Positions 8,911 through 18,253 are shown, numbered from the stretch's first letter. The stretch is 64,000 bases of DNA from Candidatus Latescibacterota bacterium (GCA_022822725.1 JAJEAN010000007.1:1623045-1687044), one strand, 5' to 3'. The notes: a model not told the origin generated them from the sequence alone. Numbers and translations are program-made.

Positions 8911-9348
8911 TCACGCCTGTTTTTCGCACAGTTCGATCAGTACGCCGCTCGTGCTCCGGGGATGCACGAAGGCGACCCGGACGCCTCCCGCCCCGGTTCG
9001 CGGCTCCTCGTCGATCAGGCGGTATCCTCGGCCGCGAAGGTTCTTGAGCGTTTCCGCCACGTCGTCGACTTCCAGGGCGATATGGTGGATGCCTTCCCCG
9101 CGCTTCTCGATGAAACGGGCCACCGGACTCTCCGGGTCCGTCGCCTCCAGGAGCTCCAGCTCGGTGTCTCCCGCGGGAAGGAAGGCCACGTTGACGCCGT
9201 CGCTCTGCACGGATTCCCGGCCGTGCAACGGCAGCCCGAGGGTCTCGTGGTACAGGCGAAGCGCCTCTTCCAGGTCGCGAACGGCGATCCCGATATGGGC
9301 GACGCGGGCGGAGCTTTCAGTCAGATCCTTCGACACTATATTCGACAT
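8911..9348 (-). CDS. mce: Methylmalonyl-CoA epimerase
   Basis: This VOC-fold metalloenzyme interconverts (2R)- and (2S)-methylmalonyl-CoA, the step before the mutase in propionyl-CoA metabolism. From the chosen start it has 145 residues, normal for the family. Metal-ligand positions are recognisable: His in AHIGIAVRDLEEAL, His in GIHHIALEVDDV and Glu in the C-terminal GVLIELCE. The reading frame stays open upstream to 9501, but that part overlaps the end of the mutase gene and does not look like family sequence. I therefore start at the ATG at 9348 (MSNIVSKDL). It lies 64 bases downstream of the mutase gene, probably in one operon. Confidence 0.9.
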   Translation of the reverse strand: MSNIVSKDLTESSARVAHIGIAVRDLEEALRLYHETLGLPLHGRESVQSDGVNVAFLPAGDTELELLEATDPESPVARFIEKRGEGIHHIALEVDDVAETLKNLRGRGYRLIDEEPRTGAGGVRVAFVHPRSTSGVLIELCEKQA

Positions 9349-9412
9349 CTCCCACATGCGGCCGGCTGTGTATCGGAAAGGGTCTCCGAAGGCGAACCCG
9401 GTCGGCCGGGCC

Positions 9413-11086
9413 TCAGAACCGCTCGGGACGCTGGTATTCTCCGAAGACGCCGCGGAGCGTATCGCAGATCTCGCCCAGCGTGGCCCGTTCGCGCACGGCA
9501 TCGATGATCTGCGGCATCAGGTTGTCCTTCGTGCGGGCGGCCGTTTCAAGCGCTTCGAGCGCCCGCGCCGCGGCCTGCCCGTCCCGCGACTTCCTGAAAG
9601 CGCGTACCCGTTCCACCTGGCGGGCCTCGATGGCGGGATCGATGGGAAAAGGCGCCGGCCCCTCCTCATCGCCGCCGGTAAACCGGTTCACCCCTACGAT
9701 GACCTGCTCTTCCCGCTCGACGGCCATCTGGTAAGCGTAGGCGCTGCGGCTGATCTCCTCCTGGGGATAACCCGCTTCGATGGCGCCCAGGGCGCCGCCG
9801 TAACCGTCGATGCGTTCCAGGTACGCCTGCGCCGCCTCCTCGATCTCGCCGGTCAGCGCTTCCACGTAATAAGACCCGGCAAAGGGGTCCACCGTGTCGG
9901 CCACCCCTGTCTCGTGGGCGATGACCTGTTGCGTCCTAAGGGCCAGGGTCGCCGCCGATTCGGAAGGCAGGGCGAGCGCTTCGTCGAGACTGTTGGTATG
10001 GAGGGACTGCGTGCCGCCGCACACCGCCGCCAGGGCCTGAAGCGCCACCCGCACGACGTTGTTTTCCGGTTGCTGTGCAGTCAGCGTCGAGCCGCCGGTC
10101 TGGGTGTGGAACCTGAGCTGCCAGGACCGGGGGTTCTTCGCCCCCACCCTTTCCCGCATGAGCCGGGCCCAGAGCCGCCGGGCCGAGCGGAACTTGGCCA
10201 CCTCTTCGAAGAACTGGTTGTGGGCGTTGAAGAAGAAAGAGAGCTGGGGCGCGAAGTCGTCGACGTCCATCCCGGCGTCCATGACCGCCTTCACGTACCC
10301 CAGCCCGTTGGCGAGGGTGAAGGCGACCTCCTGCACGGCCGTGGCGCCCGCTTCGCGGATGTGGTACCCGCTGATGCTGATGGGGTTCCACTTCGGCATG
10401 CTGCCGGCACAGAACATGATCAGGTCGGTGGCCAGACGCAGGGAGGGGTCGGGCGGGTAGATGAAAGTGCCCCGCGCGATGTATTCCTTCAGGATGTCGT
10501 TCTGGACCGTGCCCGCGAGCCGCTCCAGCGGTACGCCGCGCTCCTCGGCCACGGCCGCGTAGAGCGCCACGAGCACCGTGGCCGTGGCGTTGATGGTTAG
10601 TGAAGTGCTGACGGACTCCTGCGGGATTTCATCGAAGAGGGTCCGCATGTCGTCGATCGTGGAGATGGCCACGCCCGTACGTCCCACCTCGCCGGCCACC
10701 ATGGGATGGTCGGAATCATAGCCGATCTGGGTGGGCAGGTCGAAGGCCACCGAAAGTCCGGTCTGCCCCTGGGACAGGAGATACCGGTAGCGGGCGTTGG
10801 TCTCTTCCGCCGAACCGAACCCCGCGTATTGACGCATCGTCCAGAGTCGGCCACGGTACATGGTCGGGCGGATACCCCGCGTAAAGGGATACTCCCCCGG
10901 CATGCCGATATCGGCGTCCGGATCGATGTCCGACGTGTCCTCGGGCGTATATAACCGCTTGACGGGAATGCCGGAGCCGGTCTCGAATCGGTCGCGTCGT
11001 TCGGGCAACCGTTCCAGCGCCGGCTTCAGCTTCTGCTCTTCCCATGCTGTACGGGCAGTTTCCAGGGCTTCCTTGCCAGCATCCAT
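9413..11086 (-). CDS. Methylmalonyl-CoA mutase, large (catalytic) subunit
   Basis: The 557-residue TIM-barrel catalytic subunit isomerises methylmalonyl-CoA to succinyl-CoA using adenosylcobalamin. Family landmarks are [20 protein letters not shown] near residue 88 and [17 protein letters not shown] near residue 130, plus [27 protein letters not shown] and [13 protein letters not shown]. The protein ends after the barrel and lacks the C-terminal B12-binding domain with its DxHxxG motif. It is therefore the split, archaeal-like form that needs a separate small subunit. That subunit is not in the window. The epimerase gene follows directly. Related mutases (ethylmalonyl- or isobutyryl-CoA) are less likely given the epimerase neighbour. 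Confidence 0.92.
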   Translation of the reverse strand: MDAGKEALETARTAWEEQKLKPALERLPERRDRFETGSGIPVKRLYTPEDTSDIDPDADIGMPGEYPFTRGIRPTMYRGRLWTMRQYAGFGSAEETNARYRYLLSQGQTGLSVAFDLPTQIGYDSDHPMVAGEVGRTGVAISTIDDMRTLFDEIPQESVSTSLTINATATVLVALYAAVAEERGVPLERLAGTVQNDILKEYIARGTFIYPPDPSLRLATDLIMFCAGSMPKWNPISISGYHIREAGATAVQEVAFTLANGLGYVKAVMDAGMDVDDFAPQLSFFFNAHNQFFEEVAKFRSARRLWARLMRERVGAKNPRSWQLRFHTQTGGSTLTAQQPENNVVRVALQALAAVCGGTQSLHTNSLDEALALPSESAATLALRTQQVIAHETGVADTVDPFAGSYYVEALTGEIEEAAQAYLERIDGYGGALGAIEAGYPQEEISRSAYAYQMAVEREEQVIVGVNRFTGGDEEGPAPFPIDPAIEARQVERVRAFRKSRDGQAAARALEALETAARTKDNLMPQIIDAVRERATLGEICDTLRGVFGEYQRPERF

Positions 11087-11177
11087 GACCGGTGTATCCG
11101 CGTTGCGAACGGTTAGAAAGGTGGCTGATTGAGTCCTGAAAACTACATCGGAATCACCCGGAAGTCAACATATCCAG

Positions 11178-11471
11178 TTATCGCGGGACGTTGCGGTCAT
11201 TGTCCATCTCCTTCGACCCGGTTGGCGAAGTCTCGTTGTCCGGCACGGGAGCGGGTATTCCCAAATGCCCTTCAATCCGGGAAAGTCTGGTGTTCATTTC
11301 AAATGTTCTCCGATCCAGAACGCGCAGTCGATTGTCTATTCGAACAAACCGTTGATCTACATCGTCAAACCGCTGATATACATCGTCAAACCGCTGGCTT
11401 GCACAGTTCGCCAGGATCCCGATCACCGAGACAACGAAAACGGGTTTAGCCCATTCTTTCAACCACTTCAT
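11178..11471 (-). CDS. Small membrane-anchored coiled-coil protein, unknown function
   Basis: The 97-residue protein has an N-terminal hydrophobic anchor (about 10-24, PVFVVSVIGILANCA) followed by heptad-like repeats: QRFDDVYQRFDDVDQRFVRI, then NRLRVLDRR and NTRLSRIEGHLG. These predict a short coiled coil, and the DNA shows the underlying duplication of the QRFDDV unit. An AAAGGG ribosome-binding site precedes the ATG. No enzyme motif is visible. Its plan (one span plus coiled coil) recurs, in the opposite order, in the proteins at 14365 and 18254. Confidence 0.65.
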   Translation of the reverse strand: MKWLKEWAKPVFVVSVIGILANCASQRFDDVYQRFDDVDQRFVRIDNRLRVLDRRTFEMNTRLSRIEGHLGIPAPVPDNETSPTGSKEMDNDRNVPR

Positions 11472-11635
11472 AAAACGGCCCTTTCAATATCCCGCGAAAA
11501 GGCAGACCCCATATATATTGAATAAGTAGAGACCGAATACCACGATCTCGTATGAAAAATTATACGAGCAAAAAAGGAATATGGTCCGGCAGGTGGGAAA
11601 CGTCCGTCGGAAGGCCAGGTGAGAAACTGCCGTCG

Positions 11636-11737
11636 GAGTGGCGGGAGCAGGCCGGGAGTGGCGGGAGCAGGCCAGGAGAAGGCCAGGAGCAGGCCGGGAG
11701 AAGGCCGGGAGAAGGCCGGGAGTGGCGGGAGCAGGCC
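11636..11737. repeat. Purine-rich low-complexity repeat array
   Basis: An irregular array built from gggagcaggcc, gggagaaggcc and gggagtggc units, almost purely G/A plus C on the plus strand. It sits immediately downstream of the stop codon of the HD-hydrolase gene. No protein from it is believable. The region 11472-11635 shows nothing else. Confidence 0.75.
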
Positions 11738-11746
11738 CGAAGCCGG

Positions 11747-12307
11747 TCAGGACCCGGCGAGACCCAGTGCGGCGGCTTCGCCCTGCATGGCCTCGATGAC
11801 GTTGGCGATGTGATCGGCCAGATCGAGACCGAGGCTTTCGGCCCCTTCGGCGATGTCGTCGCGGGAAACGGCGCGGGCGAAGGCGATGGCCTTCATCTTC
11901 TTGCGCACGGATTTCACCTTCACCTCGTGCACGCTTCCGGAGGGACGCACGAGGGCGACGGCGGTGATGAAACCCACGAGTTCATCCACGGCGAAGAGCG
12001 TCTTGTCCATCAGGCTGCGCCGCTCGAGGCCGAGGTAGGTGGCGTGGGACTTGATGGCGTAGATGACGTCCTCGGGATAGCCCTTCTCTTCCAGGATCTT
12101 CGCCCCGCGCATGGGATGGTCCATGGGGTCGGGCGTGGCTTCGTAGTCGAAGTCGTGCAGCAGGCCCACGATGCCCCATTTCTCCTCATCCTCGCCGTAC
12201 ATCCTTGCGTAATGGCGCATGGCGGCCTCGACGCCCAGGGCGTGCTTCCGCAGGCTGTCCGTCTTTGTGTGCTCGTGCAGCAATGCGAGCGCGTCGTCTC
12301 GGTTCAA
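11747..12307 (-). CDS. HD-superfamily predicted hydrolase
   Basis: The 186-residue protein has the HD metal-binding pattern: VGLLHDFDYE supplies the His-Asp pair, followed by MDHPMRGAKILEEKG and IKSHATYL. It closely fits a widespread prokaryotic family of small HD hydrolases of unknown substrate (sections DELVGFITAVALVRPSG and VKSVRKKMKAIAFARAVSRD match my recollection of that family). I use the TTG at 12307 because GGAAGGA lies seven bases upstream and the family begins here. The longer open frame to 12436 would overlap the preceding PIG-L gene. Confidence 0.82.
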   Translation of the reverse strand: MNRDDALALLHEHTKTDSLRKHALGVEAAMRHYARMYGEDEEKWGIVGLLHDFDYEATPDPMDHPMRGAKILEEKGYPEDVIYAIKSHATYLGLERRSLMDKTLFAVDELVGFITAVALVRPSGSVHEVKVKSVRKKMKAIAFARAVSRDDIAEGAESLGLDLADHIANVIEAMQGEAAALGLAGS

Positions 12308-12332
12308 TGTTGTTTCCTTCCAGGTGGGCGGC

Positions 12333-14303
12333 CTACCGGACCACGGCCCGGCCGTAGTAGTAGGGAAGGGCCTGGGCGGACGGCCGGTAAGACCAGGCCA
12401 GTCGGGCCTTGCCGATGTTGGCCCCTGGTCCGGCATCGGTCTCGTCGCCGTCGTAGATCACCACGTTGAAGCCGATGGTCTCGCCTGCCCGCGGCGCCGC
12501 GCCTCCCGGCATGTCGGCCCAGGGGATAGCGGTCTCGATCACGTATCCGGTTGCGGTGAACCGGGACGCCACCTGCATGCCCGGCGCCGTCTTTTCGATC
12601 ACGCCCTGACGCGCGTCGGCGTCTCTGGCCGCCCTGGGTTCGGGTCCCGCCGTGGTGCCGGGAAAGATGCCCGCCTTGAAGACCGTCAGCGTGTTGTCGC
12701 TCCGGCCGGAGGGGTCGACGCAGATTTCCACGGCATCGGACCGCCAGTGGCCCTTGATGTCGTCCGGTGCGATGTTGCAGACCACCGCGTCGTCCCGCAC
12801 GTCCACGACGACGTACAGGTTCGCCTGGTCGTAGGTTGCGCGGAAGACCGCGCTGCAGTCGTCGTCGCCACCCGGAAGGGCACCCGACCAGATGTGGTCC
12901 GACGAAATGGCATGGGGCTCGATACCCGCCCAGTCGGCGAGATCGCCGTCGATCACCATGGGACCCACCGCGGGTGCCAGATCCATGACCGGCAGCACGT
13001 CGATCATACCGCTGCCGTCAACGGACCGGCCAGCCGCACCCGATCCTACAACGGGTTCGGCCGTCAGCCGCACCGGGTAGCTTCCCTGCGTCGCTTGATC
13101 CGGCACGGACACGTTGAAGGAGACCGTTGTCTCGCCGCGGCCCGGCACATCATAGTCTACCCGCTGGGGACCGTCCGCCCATCCCTCGGGAAGATCGAGC
13201 CTTACCCGGCCCGATGCGCCTTCGGGGGACCGGCTGACGACCTCCGCTTCCAGGGCACCGGTCATGCCCGATCCGATAGACAACGCGGCGGGCAACAGGT
13301 CCGCGACCCACGAAACCTGGTGCGCCGCGGACCACCGGCGGTAGCGGACGATGTCCGAACGGGGTACCATGCCGATGGACAGCGGTTCCGTTGAAGTCGG
13401 AGGGCCGAGGACGATGCCGGTATCGCGCGGTCCCTCCAGGCCGCCGAGGAGGGTCTTGAGATCTTTCGGCGAAGGCGGCACGAGGGTCTTGGCCAGGAGG
13501 AACGCCTCCGCCCCGGCGCCGCGCGGCGGCACCGTTGCCCTGCGGTCGAATCCCTGCGACCGGAAGTTGCGCAGGGCCAGGGACTTAATCTCCGCGTAAC
13601 TCATGAAGCGGCTGGGCGAGATGTCGCCCGCAGGTATGAAGACGGCACCCAGCCGGCGGGCATTGTAGTACAGTTTCACCGGCTGCCACGTACGCAGATA
13701 CTCATCCTCGATCTGCGCCGGAAACTGTTCGGGATCCGCCGCGGCGGTGAAGGCCTCCGTTGCGAGCCGGGCCGCCACCTGGTGATGGCCGTGGGTGCCC
13801 GGACCGGGCCACATGGTCACGATGACTTCCGGCCGGAGCAGGCGGACCATCCGTACGACCCTGCCCAGCGTGTCTTCGTAACCCCATACGTCGTAGGTGG
13901 CCTGGTCGCTCAGCGTGTAGAAGAAATCGGTCTTGTCCAGAAAGTAGACCAGGTCCACCCCGTACTCGGCGGCGGACCGGCGGATCTCGGCCTCGCGGAG
14001 TATGCCCAGTGAGGGTCCGAGCTCCCGGCCGATGGCGTTGCCGCCGCCTTCGCCGCGCGTGATGAGCACGATGGCCGCCTTCGCACCGCCGTCGAGGACC
14101 TCGCGCGCAAATGTGGCCGTAACCCCGCTTTCATCATCGGGATGCGCGCCTATGTAGAGCAGGTCGACTTTCAGCAAATGGTCGGATTGCATCTGTTCTA
14201 TGGGCTGTGCGAAGACTGATCCGGACAGCGTCAGGGGAAGCAGGACGCAGGCAAGCCATCTTCCCGAAAGTGAGCGCAGGTCACTCATCATTTCAAGTCG
14301 CAT
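12333..14303 (-). CDS. Secreted PIG-L-family deacetylase with C-terminal carbohydrate-binding-like domain
   Basis: The 656-residue protein has a signal peptide (core LACVLLPLTLSGSVFA, residues about 17-32). The PIG-L/LmbE deacetylase domain follows (about 45-290) with the zinc motif AHPDDE at 53-58 and a second motif THGHHQVA. Family members remove N-acetyl groups from amino sugars. A middle region resembles a NEW3-type Ig-like domain (LPEGWADGPQRVDYDVPGRG). The C-terminal ~210 residues look like a family-9-type carbohydrate-binding module (VIDGDLADWAGI, LYVVVDVRDDAV, YVIETAIPWADM). It probably acts on a polysaccharide outside the cytoplasm. This makes it unlike the cytoplasmic bacillithiol deacetylase BshB despite the shared fold. 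Confidence 0.87.
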   Translation of the reverse strand: MRLEMMSDLRSLSGRWLACVLLPLTLSGSVFAQPIEQMQSDHLLKVDLLYIGAHPDDESGVTATFAREVLDGGAKAAIVLITRGEGGGNAIGRELGPSLGILREAEIRRSAAEYGVDLVYFLDKTDFFYTLSDQATYDVWGYEDTLGRVVRMVRLLRPEVIVTMWPGPGTHGHHQVAARLATEAFTAAADPEQFPAQIEDEYLRTWQPVKLYYNARRLGAVFIPAGDISPSRFMSYAEIKSLALRNFRSQGFDRRATVPPRGAGAEAFLLAKTLVPPSPKDLKTLLGGLEGPRDTGIVLGPPTSTEPLSIGMVPRSDIVRYRRWSAAHQVSWVADLLPAALSIGSGMTGALEAEVVSRSPEGASGRVRLDLPEGWADGPQRVDYDVPGRGETTVSFNVSVPDQATQGSYPVRLTAEPVVGSGAAGRSVDGSGMIDVLPVMDLAPAVGPMVIDGDLADWAGIEPHAISSDHIWSGALPGGDDDCSAVFRATYDQANLYVVVDVRDDAVVCNIAPDDIKGHWRSDAVEICVDPSGRSDNTLTVFKAGIFPGTTAGPEPRAARDADARQGVIEKTAPGMQVASRFTATGYVIETAIPWADMPGGAAPRAGETIGFNVVIYDGDETDAGPGANIGKARLAWSYRPSAQALPYYYGRAVVR

Positions 14304-14364
14304 TTGATGAAAAGGGGAACCCGAATCGAACGGGAAGTACCCGGATCGAAGATCAGAAATACGC

Positions 14365-14844
14365 TTACGGCAGCAGTTTGATCACAGCTACGGCAAGTGC
14401 GATGAAAATCCCCATGGTCCATCTGAACCCATTGAAGCTGTCTCTTACATCCTCTTTGATCTCTCTGCGGAAGTCTCGCAGATCATCACGGAAGCTTTTT
14501 TGCAGGTCGTTGCGTGTGTAGTCTATCTTGTCATCCAGGGATTGTATACGGACATCCATCTTCTCTTCCAGGGACTGCATCCGGTCATCCATCTTGTCTT
14601 CCAGGGACTGCATCCGGTCATCCATCTTGTCATCCATGGATTTGAATCGTTCATTGGTATGCGTTATCACTTTCGCGACCAAAAACCGGATACCCTGAAT
14701 ATCCTCGGCGACCTTGGCAAACGATTTATGCAACGTGTCTATCACGCCCTCGTAGTCTGTTTTGATCGTGTCCACATCTGACTCCAGCGCCGATAGCCTT
14801 TGATCAAAATCGTCGGGGTGATCTAATACTTGTGGTTTATTCAA
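14365..14844 (-). CDS. Coiled-coil protein with C-terminal membrane anchor
   Basis: The 159-residue protein has a predicted coiled coil through most of its length and one C-terminal span (about 140-156, GIFIALAVAVIKLLP). The centre holds an 11-residue repeat, MDDRMQSLEDK, present two to three times with variants; the same periodicity is visible in the DNA around 14560-14640. I start at the TTG at 14844 because GGAGG lies six bases before it. A longer frame from a TTG at 14871 would place that site inside the gene. No function was recognised; tail-anchored coiled-coil proteins of this sort are often structural or scaffolding. Confidence 0.7.
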   Translation of the reverse strand: MNKPQVLDHPDDFDQRLSALESDVDTIKTDYEGVIDTLHKSFAKVAEDIQGIRFLVAKVITHTNERFKSMDDKMDDRMQSLEDKMDDRMQSLEEKMDVRIQSLDDKIDYTRNDLQKSFRDDLRDFRREIKEDVRDSFNGFRWTMGIFIALAVAVIKLLP

Positions 14845-15005
14845 TTTAAACCTCCGTTGTGGATTGTTCAAGGATAACCATGCTGGTCATCCACTGACCA
14901 TTGCAGCCTTGATGAATGCCAGGTATATAAAAGGTTAGTCGCCGGTAATTTGTGTCTTCTCGTGTCTTTCTTGGTTTTTTACCCATAAATCGGAGGAAAA
15001 CCCAC

Positions 15006-16034
15006 ATGGACGATCTGATTGTCGTTCATCCTGACTTCGACGGGGTATGGCCCTTTGCCGCAGCCCATTTCCATACCCTCTGGCCCAATGCCGAACTGAT
15101 ACGCCCGGCACACGGGGACGACCGGCCTATGGGCGAGGTTGTGGCGGACGCGGGGCTTGCGGACCCTGCGGGAAGCGTGACGCGGCTGGCCACCCTTGGC
15201 ATGGCGGTGACCGTCGAATGTCTGGGTAAGTTCGGTGCGCTGGAGGAAGCGACTTTCCAGGCCGCCTGCGGCCGGGGGTTGGAGGAAGAGTGCGACGCGT
15301 ACCTGGCGGGGGCCGGCGTCGTCGTCTACGATCATCCGAGCGAGGGGTTCTGGTCGCAGTCCGTGGCGGAGTTCGGGCTGGCGCTGACGCTGTGCGGGCT
15401 GCGGCGGATCCCCCAGCTGTACCGGGAGATCATCGACGGACAGGCTCCCTGGGACTACGAGCCACCCGGCGGCCGGGGCCGGCCCGGGGTGCGGGGGCAG
15501 CAGTTCGGCGACGATCCCGCCTTCGCCAGCGGCACGCTGGCCGGCAAACGGGTGCGGATCGTGGGGGCCGGAAACATAGCCAGCCGGTACGCGAGCTTCG
15601 CGTCCATGATGGGCGCCGACGTGGCGGCCTGGGACCCGTACGCCGCCGAACCGGGCTTTCACCGCGCAGGCGCCCGACGGGTCTACCACCTGGATCAGCT
15701 GGTTTCCGATGCGGAGGTGTTCGCGCCCATGGTGCCGCTCACCAAGTCCACGCTCGGCCTGGTCGGGGCCGTACACATTGACGCACTGCCCCGCGGGTGC
15801 CTCGTAGTGCTGGTGACCCGGGCCCTGATCTGCGACATGGAAGCGATCCGGCGGCGTGTCCTGGCCGACGAACTGAGTCTGGCGGCGGACGTGTGGGACA
15901 TCGAACCCCTGCCCCTCGGTGATCCGCTGCTAGGGCGCCACAACGTCGTGCATACGCCGCACAACGCCGGTCGAACGATCGACGCGAACCGGACCTGGGC
16001 GGAGAAGCTGGCCGATCAGTTCAGGCCGCGGTAG
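15006..16034 (+). CDS. D-isomer-specific 2-hydroxyacid dehydrogenase
   Basis: The 342-residue protein has the NAD-binding Rossmann motif in KRVRIVGAGNIASRYASFAS and a C-terminal catalytic segment with the general-base histidine (HNVVHTPHNAG). The dehydrogenase-type pattern LPRGCLVVLVTRALI stands where NAD-dependent hydroxyacid dehydrogenases carry the conserved post-Rossmann segment. Substrates in this family are D-2-hydroxyacids such as phosphoglycerate, glycerate or lactate; which one applies here cannot be told. The start at 15006 has GGAGG about ten bases upstream. It is the first plus-strand gene after 15 kb of minus-strand genes. Confidence 0.87.
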   Translation: MDDLIVVHPDFDGVWPFAAAHFHTLWPNAELIRPAHGDDRPMGEVVADAGLADPAGSVTRLATLGMAVTVECLGKFGALEEATFQAACGRGLEEECDAYLAGAGVVVYDHPSEGFWSQSVAEFGLALTLCGLRRIPQLYREIIDGQAPWDYEPPGGRGRPGVRGQQFGDDPAFASGTLAGKRVRIVGAGNIASRYASFASMMGADVAAWDPYAAEPGFHRAGARRVYHLDQLVSDAEVFAPMVPLTKSTLGLVGAVHIDALPRGCLVVLVTRALICDMEAIRRRVLADELSLAADVWDIEPLPLGDPLLGRHNVVHTPHNAGRTIDANRTWAEKLADQFRPR

Positions 16035-16077
16035 CGGCTCGCCGCCAGCCTGGCCATGCACTGGATGTTGAAAGGAT

Positions 16078-16131
16078 GTGGATAACTCGGGGAGCGAAAG
16101 GTGAGTCAGGTGTGGATAACGTGTGGAAATC
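16078..16131 (+). promoter_or_regulatory. Two perfect DnaA-box sequences plus a degenerate third
   Basis: TGTGGATAA, the reverse complement of the consensus DnaA box TTATCCACA, occurs at 16078-16086 and 16112-16120. A two-mismatch copy (TGTGGAAAT) follows at 16123-16131. All three share one orientation. An AT-rich stretch starts about 150 bases to the right. DnaA binding is inferred from the consensus only. Confidence 0.5.
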
Positions 16132-16729
16132 TATAACCGATCCACCCCCGTTGTCCTCGCTTAATGACAGAAATCGTATAGCGTATGCCTACCTGCCGCA
16201 ACTTTGCCGTGTGCATCTCCATACGCTTGATCCAGGTGCCCCTCGGCGAAATTGGACGATTGTTGCACAACGCAAACGCACCTTTTTTTGGCAGATTAAA
16301 CAGGACTCAACAACAATCATTACAAGGGTATTTTATAACTATTAGAAAATTACGTATAGATTTTTATTTGATATTTATAAAGTATGACATCTAAAAGACT
16401 TTTGTGCATCAGAAATTACCAAAATCACTTTTAGAGCGTATTTTGTATCGAATAGATGACGAATTACGATATTTGCTAAAACTACATACTGATATTGAAT
16501 CGAAATTTATGTTATTTGATATTGTTTTCTTCTAGTAATATTGGATATGTTCCGGTTTCCGTTTCATGTACGATTTTCCTTCTTTAACACGACATTGCCG
16601 TATGCACGAAATGCCTGATATTGCTTGACAGAAGCACGGTTTGTTGCGTAAAATTGCGTATCGCTTTGACAGTGGAATTCGTCCCTCGGTTTATTCGAAT
16701 GGCCTGATGATTAAACGAAGGTGAGTGTC
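16132..16729. other. Intergenic region with AT-rich core
   Basis: No convincing gene was seen. The stretch about 16290-16690 is strongly AT-rich compared with the surrounding GC-rich sequence. It has many T-runs and TA steps and several direct echoes such as atattgaatc and gatattg. The last 60 bases must hold the marR-type promoter; ttgaca-like ttgaca(g) occurs at about 16625. It could be promoter DNA, an origin-unwinding region or relic DNA. Confidence 0.5.
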
Positions 16730-17218
16730 GTGCAGATCAACAACCTGAGAGAACTTTCCGATCGCTACCTGTCCGTGGTGAGAAACCTGTGCCGATTGAC
16801 GTACATCGCGAGACTGGATGAGTGGCAGGGGCTGGACATGACCGTACCTCAGGTCAAGACGCTGATCCTGCTCGAGCACGCGGGGCCGCTCAGGATGGGC
16901 CAGTTGGCCGGCTCTCTGGGCAGCGGCCTTTCAACGACCACGACCATCGTGGACCGCCTGGTGAAAAAGCAGCTGGTTCAGCGGGATTCGGACCCGAACG
17001 ACCGGAGAGTCGTAAAGTGTGAACTGACCAAGAACGGCCGGGTGGCGACCGACATGTTCTGGGACCATATCAAGACCAAAGCCATGAAGGTTTCCGATCA
17101 GTGGGATCTGGAACAGTTGGAAAAGGTGGTCCAGTCACTCGAACTGATCTGGCGTACCGAAGAAGAGCTTCGGTCGAGCGACGACGCCGCGTCGACCGCC
17201 GCCGCTTCTTCCGGTTGA
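16730..17218 (+). CDS. MarR-family transcriptional regulator
   Basis: The protein of about 162 residues has a winged helix-turn-helix: MTVPQVKTLILLEHAGPLRM, then QLAGSLGSGLSTTTTIVDRL (recognition helix) and the wing QRDSDPNDRRVVKCELTKNG. The DxRxxxxxLT pattern is diagnostic of MarR proteins, which usually repress nearby genes and respond to small phenolic or redox signals. I chose the GTG at 16730 because AAGGTGAG lies just upstream; a GTG at 16721 in the same frame is possible but has no spacing for that site. The gene stands alone between two AT-rich intergenic regions, so its targets are unclear. Confidence 0.88.
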   Translation: MQINNLRELSDRYLSVVRNLCRLTYIARLDEWQGLDMTVPQVKTLILLEHAGPLRMGQLAGSLGSGLSTTTTIVDRLVKKQLVQRDSDPNDRRVVKCELTKNGRVATDMFWDHIKTKAMKVSDQWDLEQLEKVVQSLELIWRTEEELRSSDDAASTAAASSG

Positions 17219-17897
17219 TGGTGTAGCGCCAGATCCGCGGCGCTTATGAAGCGTCCGGTTCGTTTCCTCACATTGCCTCGGATCTATCCTGCCTTCAGCC
17301 TGCATTGGCCCGGCGACAAGCCACACCTTCGATACTGCGTCTACCTGGCGATTCGCCTGCATTTCCCCCACGTATAGCCTGCGTTCAGCCTTACCGCTCC
17401 GTCTTTCCCCGATTGGCACCGGACCAGGGCCCACGCTCCGTCAAGGGCCCACGCTCCGTCATATGCGCGAAAGTCGGTCACCGTCGTGGAATGATCGTGA
17501 CTGACACTGCCACAGACTGTTTCTTACATGATATCACATATTATCACATTAAATATTACGATATTCACGGTTATAACATATAATGTACTTTTTTTCCATG
17601 TATATGCAACGGCCAAATCACTATTTTGGAATGACCGGATGATTTACGTTTCCTCAAGGTACGTGCCAATGCGTGCGTCGAATTGATGAAAACCGGGTAA
17701 CATCGGTGCTCCGGGATCATACGGCGGGTGCAGACAGAGTCCGCGAAAAGTGTACGGTGCACCCGGCAGTGCCGATGCGGTGGACATTCTGCACCGTACA
17801 CCCCTTCACCCCGCCGCGAGTAGGAGCCCCGGCAGGTTCCGGGCGACCGAAAACGCGGCGGGTCCCCACATTGCAGGCACTGCAGGGAGAAAGGTAA
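17219..17897. other. Intergenic region without a convincing gene
   Basis: The left half is GC-rich with a local repeat (gggcccacgctccgtca twice, about 17425-17465). About 17520-17660 is AT-rich. A 12-base perfect inverted repeat lies at 17750-17801. Short open frames on both strands lack ribosome-binding sites and look random. Confidence 0.5.
17750..17801. repeat. Perfect 12-bp inverted repeat, 28-base spacer
   Basis: gtgtacggtgca (17750-17761) and tgcaccgtacac (17790-17801) are exact inverse complements. There is no T-run on either side, so this is unlikely to be an intrinsic terminator. It lies about 100 bases before a 51-residue membrane-protein gene and could be a regulator site or an RNA hairpin. 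Confidence 0.7.
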
Positions 17898-18053
17898 ATG
17901 GGCAGGGATCTCGAGCTTCCGGACACGGAATTGACCATCCTGGAGAGCATTCGGAATCTCCTGCGGGCCTGGTTCATCATCTGGCTTATTCTCACTTTAC
18001 TGGGAACCTTCGGCCTGATCGTTTTATGCGCCGAAATCCTGACCAGGGGATAA
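17898..18053 (+). CDS. 51-residue single-span membrane protein
   Basis: The ATG at 17898 follows a strong ribosome-binding site (GGGAGAAAGGTAA). The 51-codon frame encodes an amphipathic N-terminus (LELPDTELTILESIRNLL) and one hydrophobic span (about 24-46, WFIIWLILTLLGTFGLIVLC). No family was recognised. The good ribosome-binding site and clean membrane span support it; the size keeps confidence moderate. Confidence 0.5.
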   Translation: MGRDLELPDTELTILESIRNLLRAWFIIWLILTLLGTFGLIVLCAEILTRG

Positions 18054-18253
18054 CAGACGGTGACCGGCCGGCATATCCACCGGCGATCGCCGACGGAAGG
18101 GTCGTACCATAATCCTCATCTGCCTTTTGCTGGAATCGAAGAGCATGTCCCGGCAGCGATGCTCGAGACATTGATGGAAATGGATGAGGGATGGTGAATT
18201 CGGAAGGACCAGCCGCTTGACGAGGGCAACATACGGCGAGGCAAGGTCAATAT

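Noticed and set aside
12333-14303. Bacillithiol biosynthesis deacetylase (BshB)
   Set aside because: The PIG-L domain is present, but the signal peptide and carbohydrate-binding-like C-terminus indicate an exported polysaccharide enzyme.
16132-16394. Small open frames on the plus strand before the MarR gene
   Set aside because: No ribosome-binding site, no domain, and they run into AT-rich non-coding sequence.
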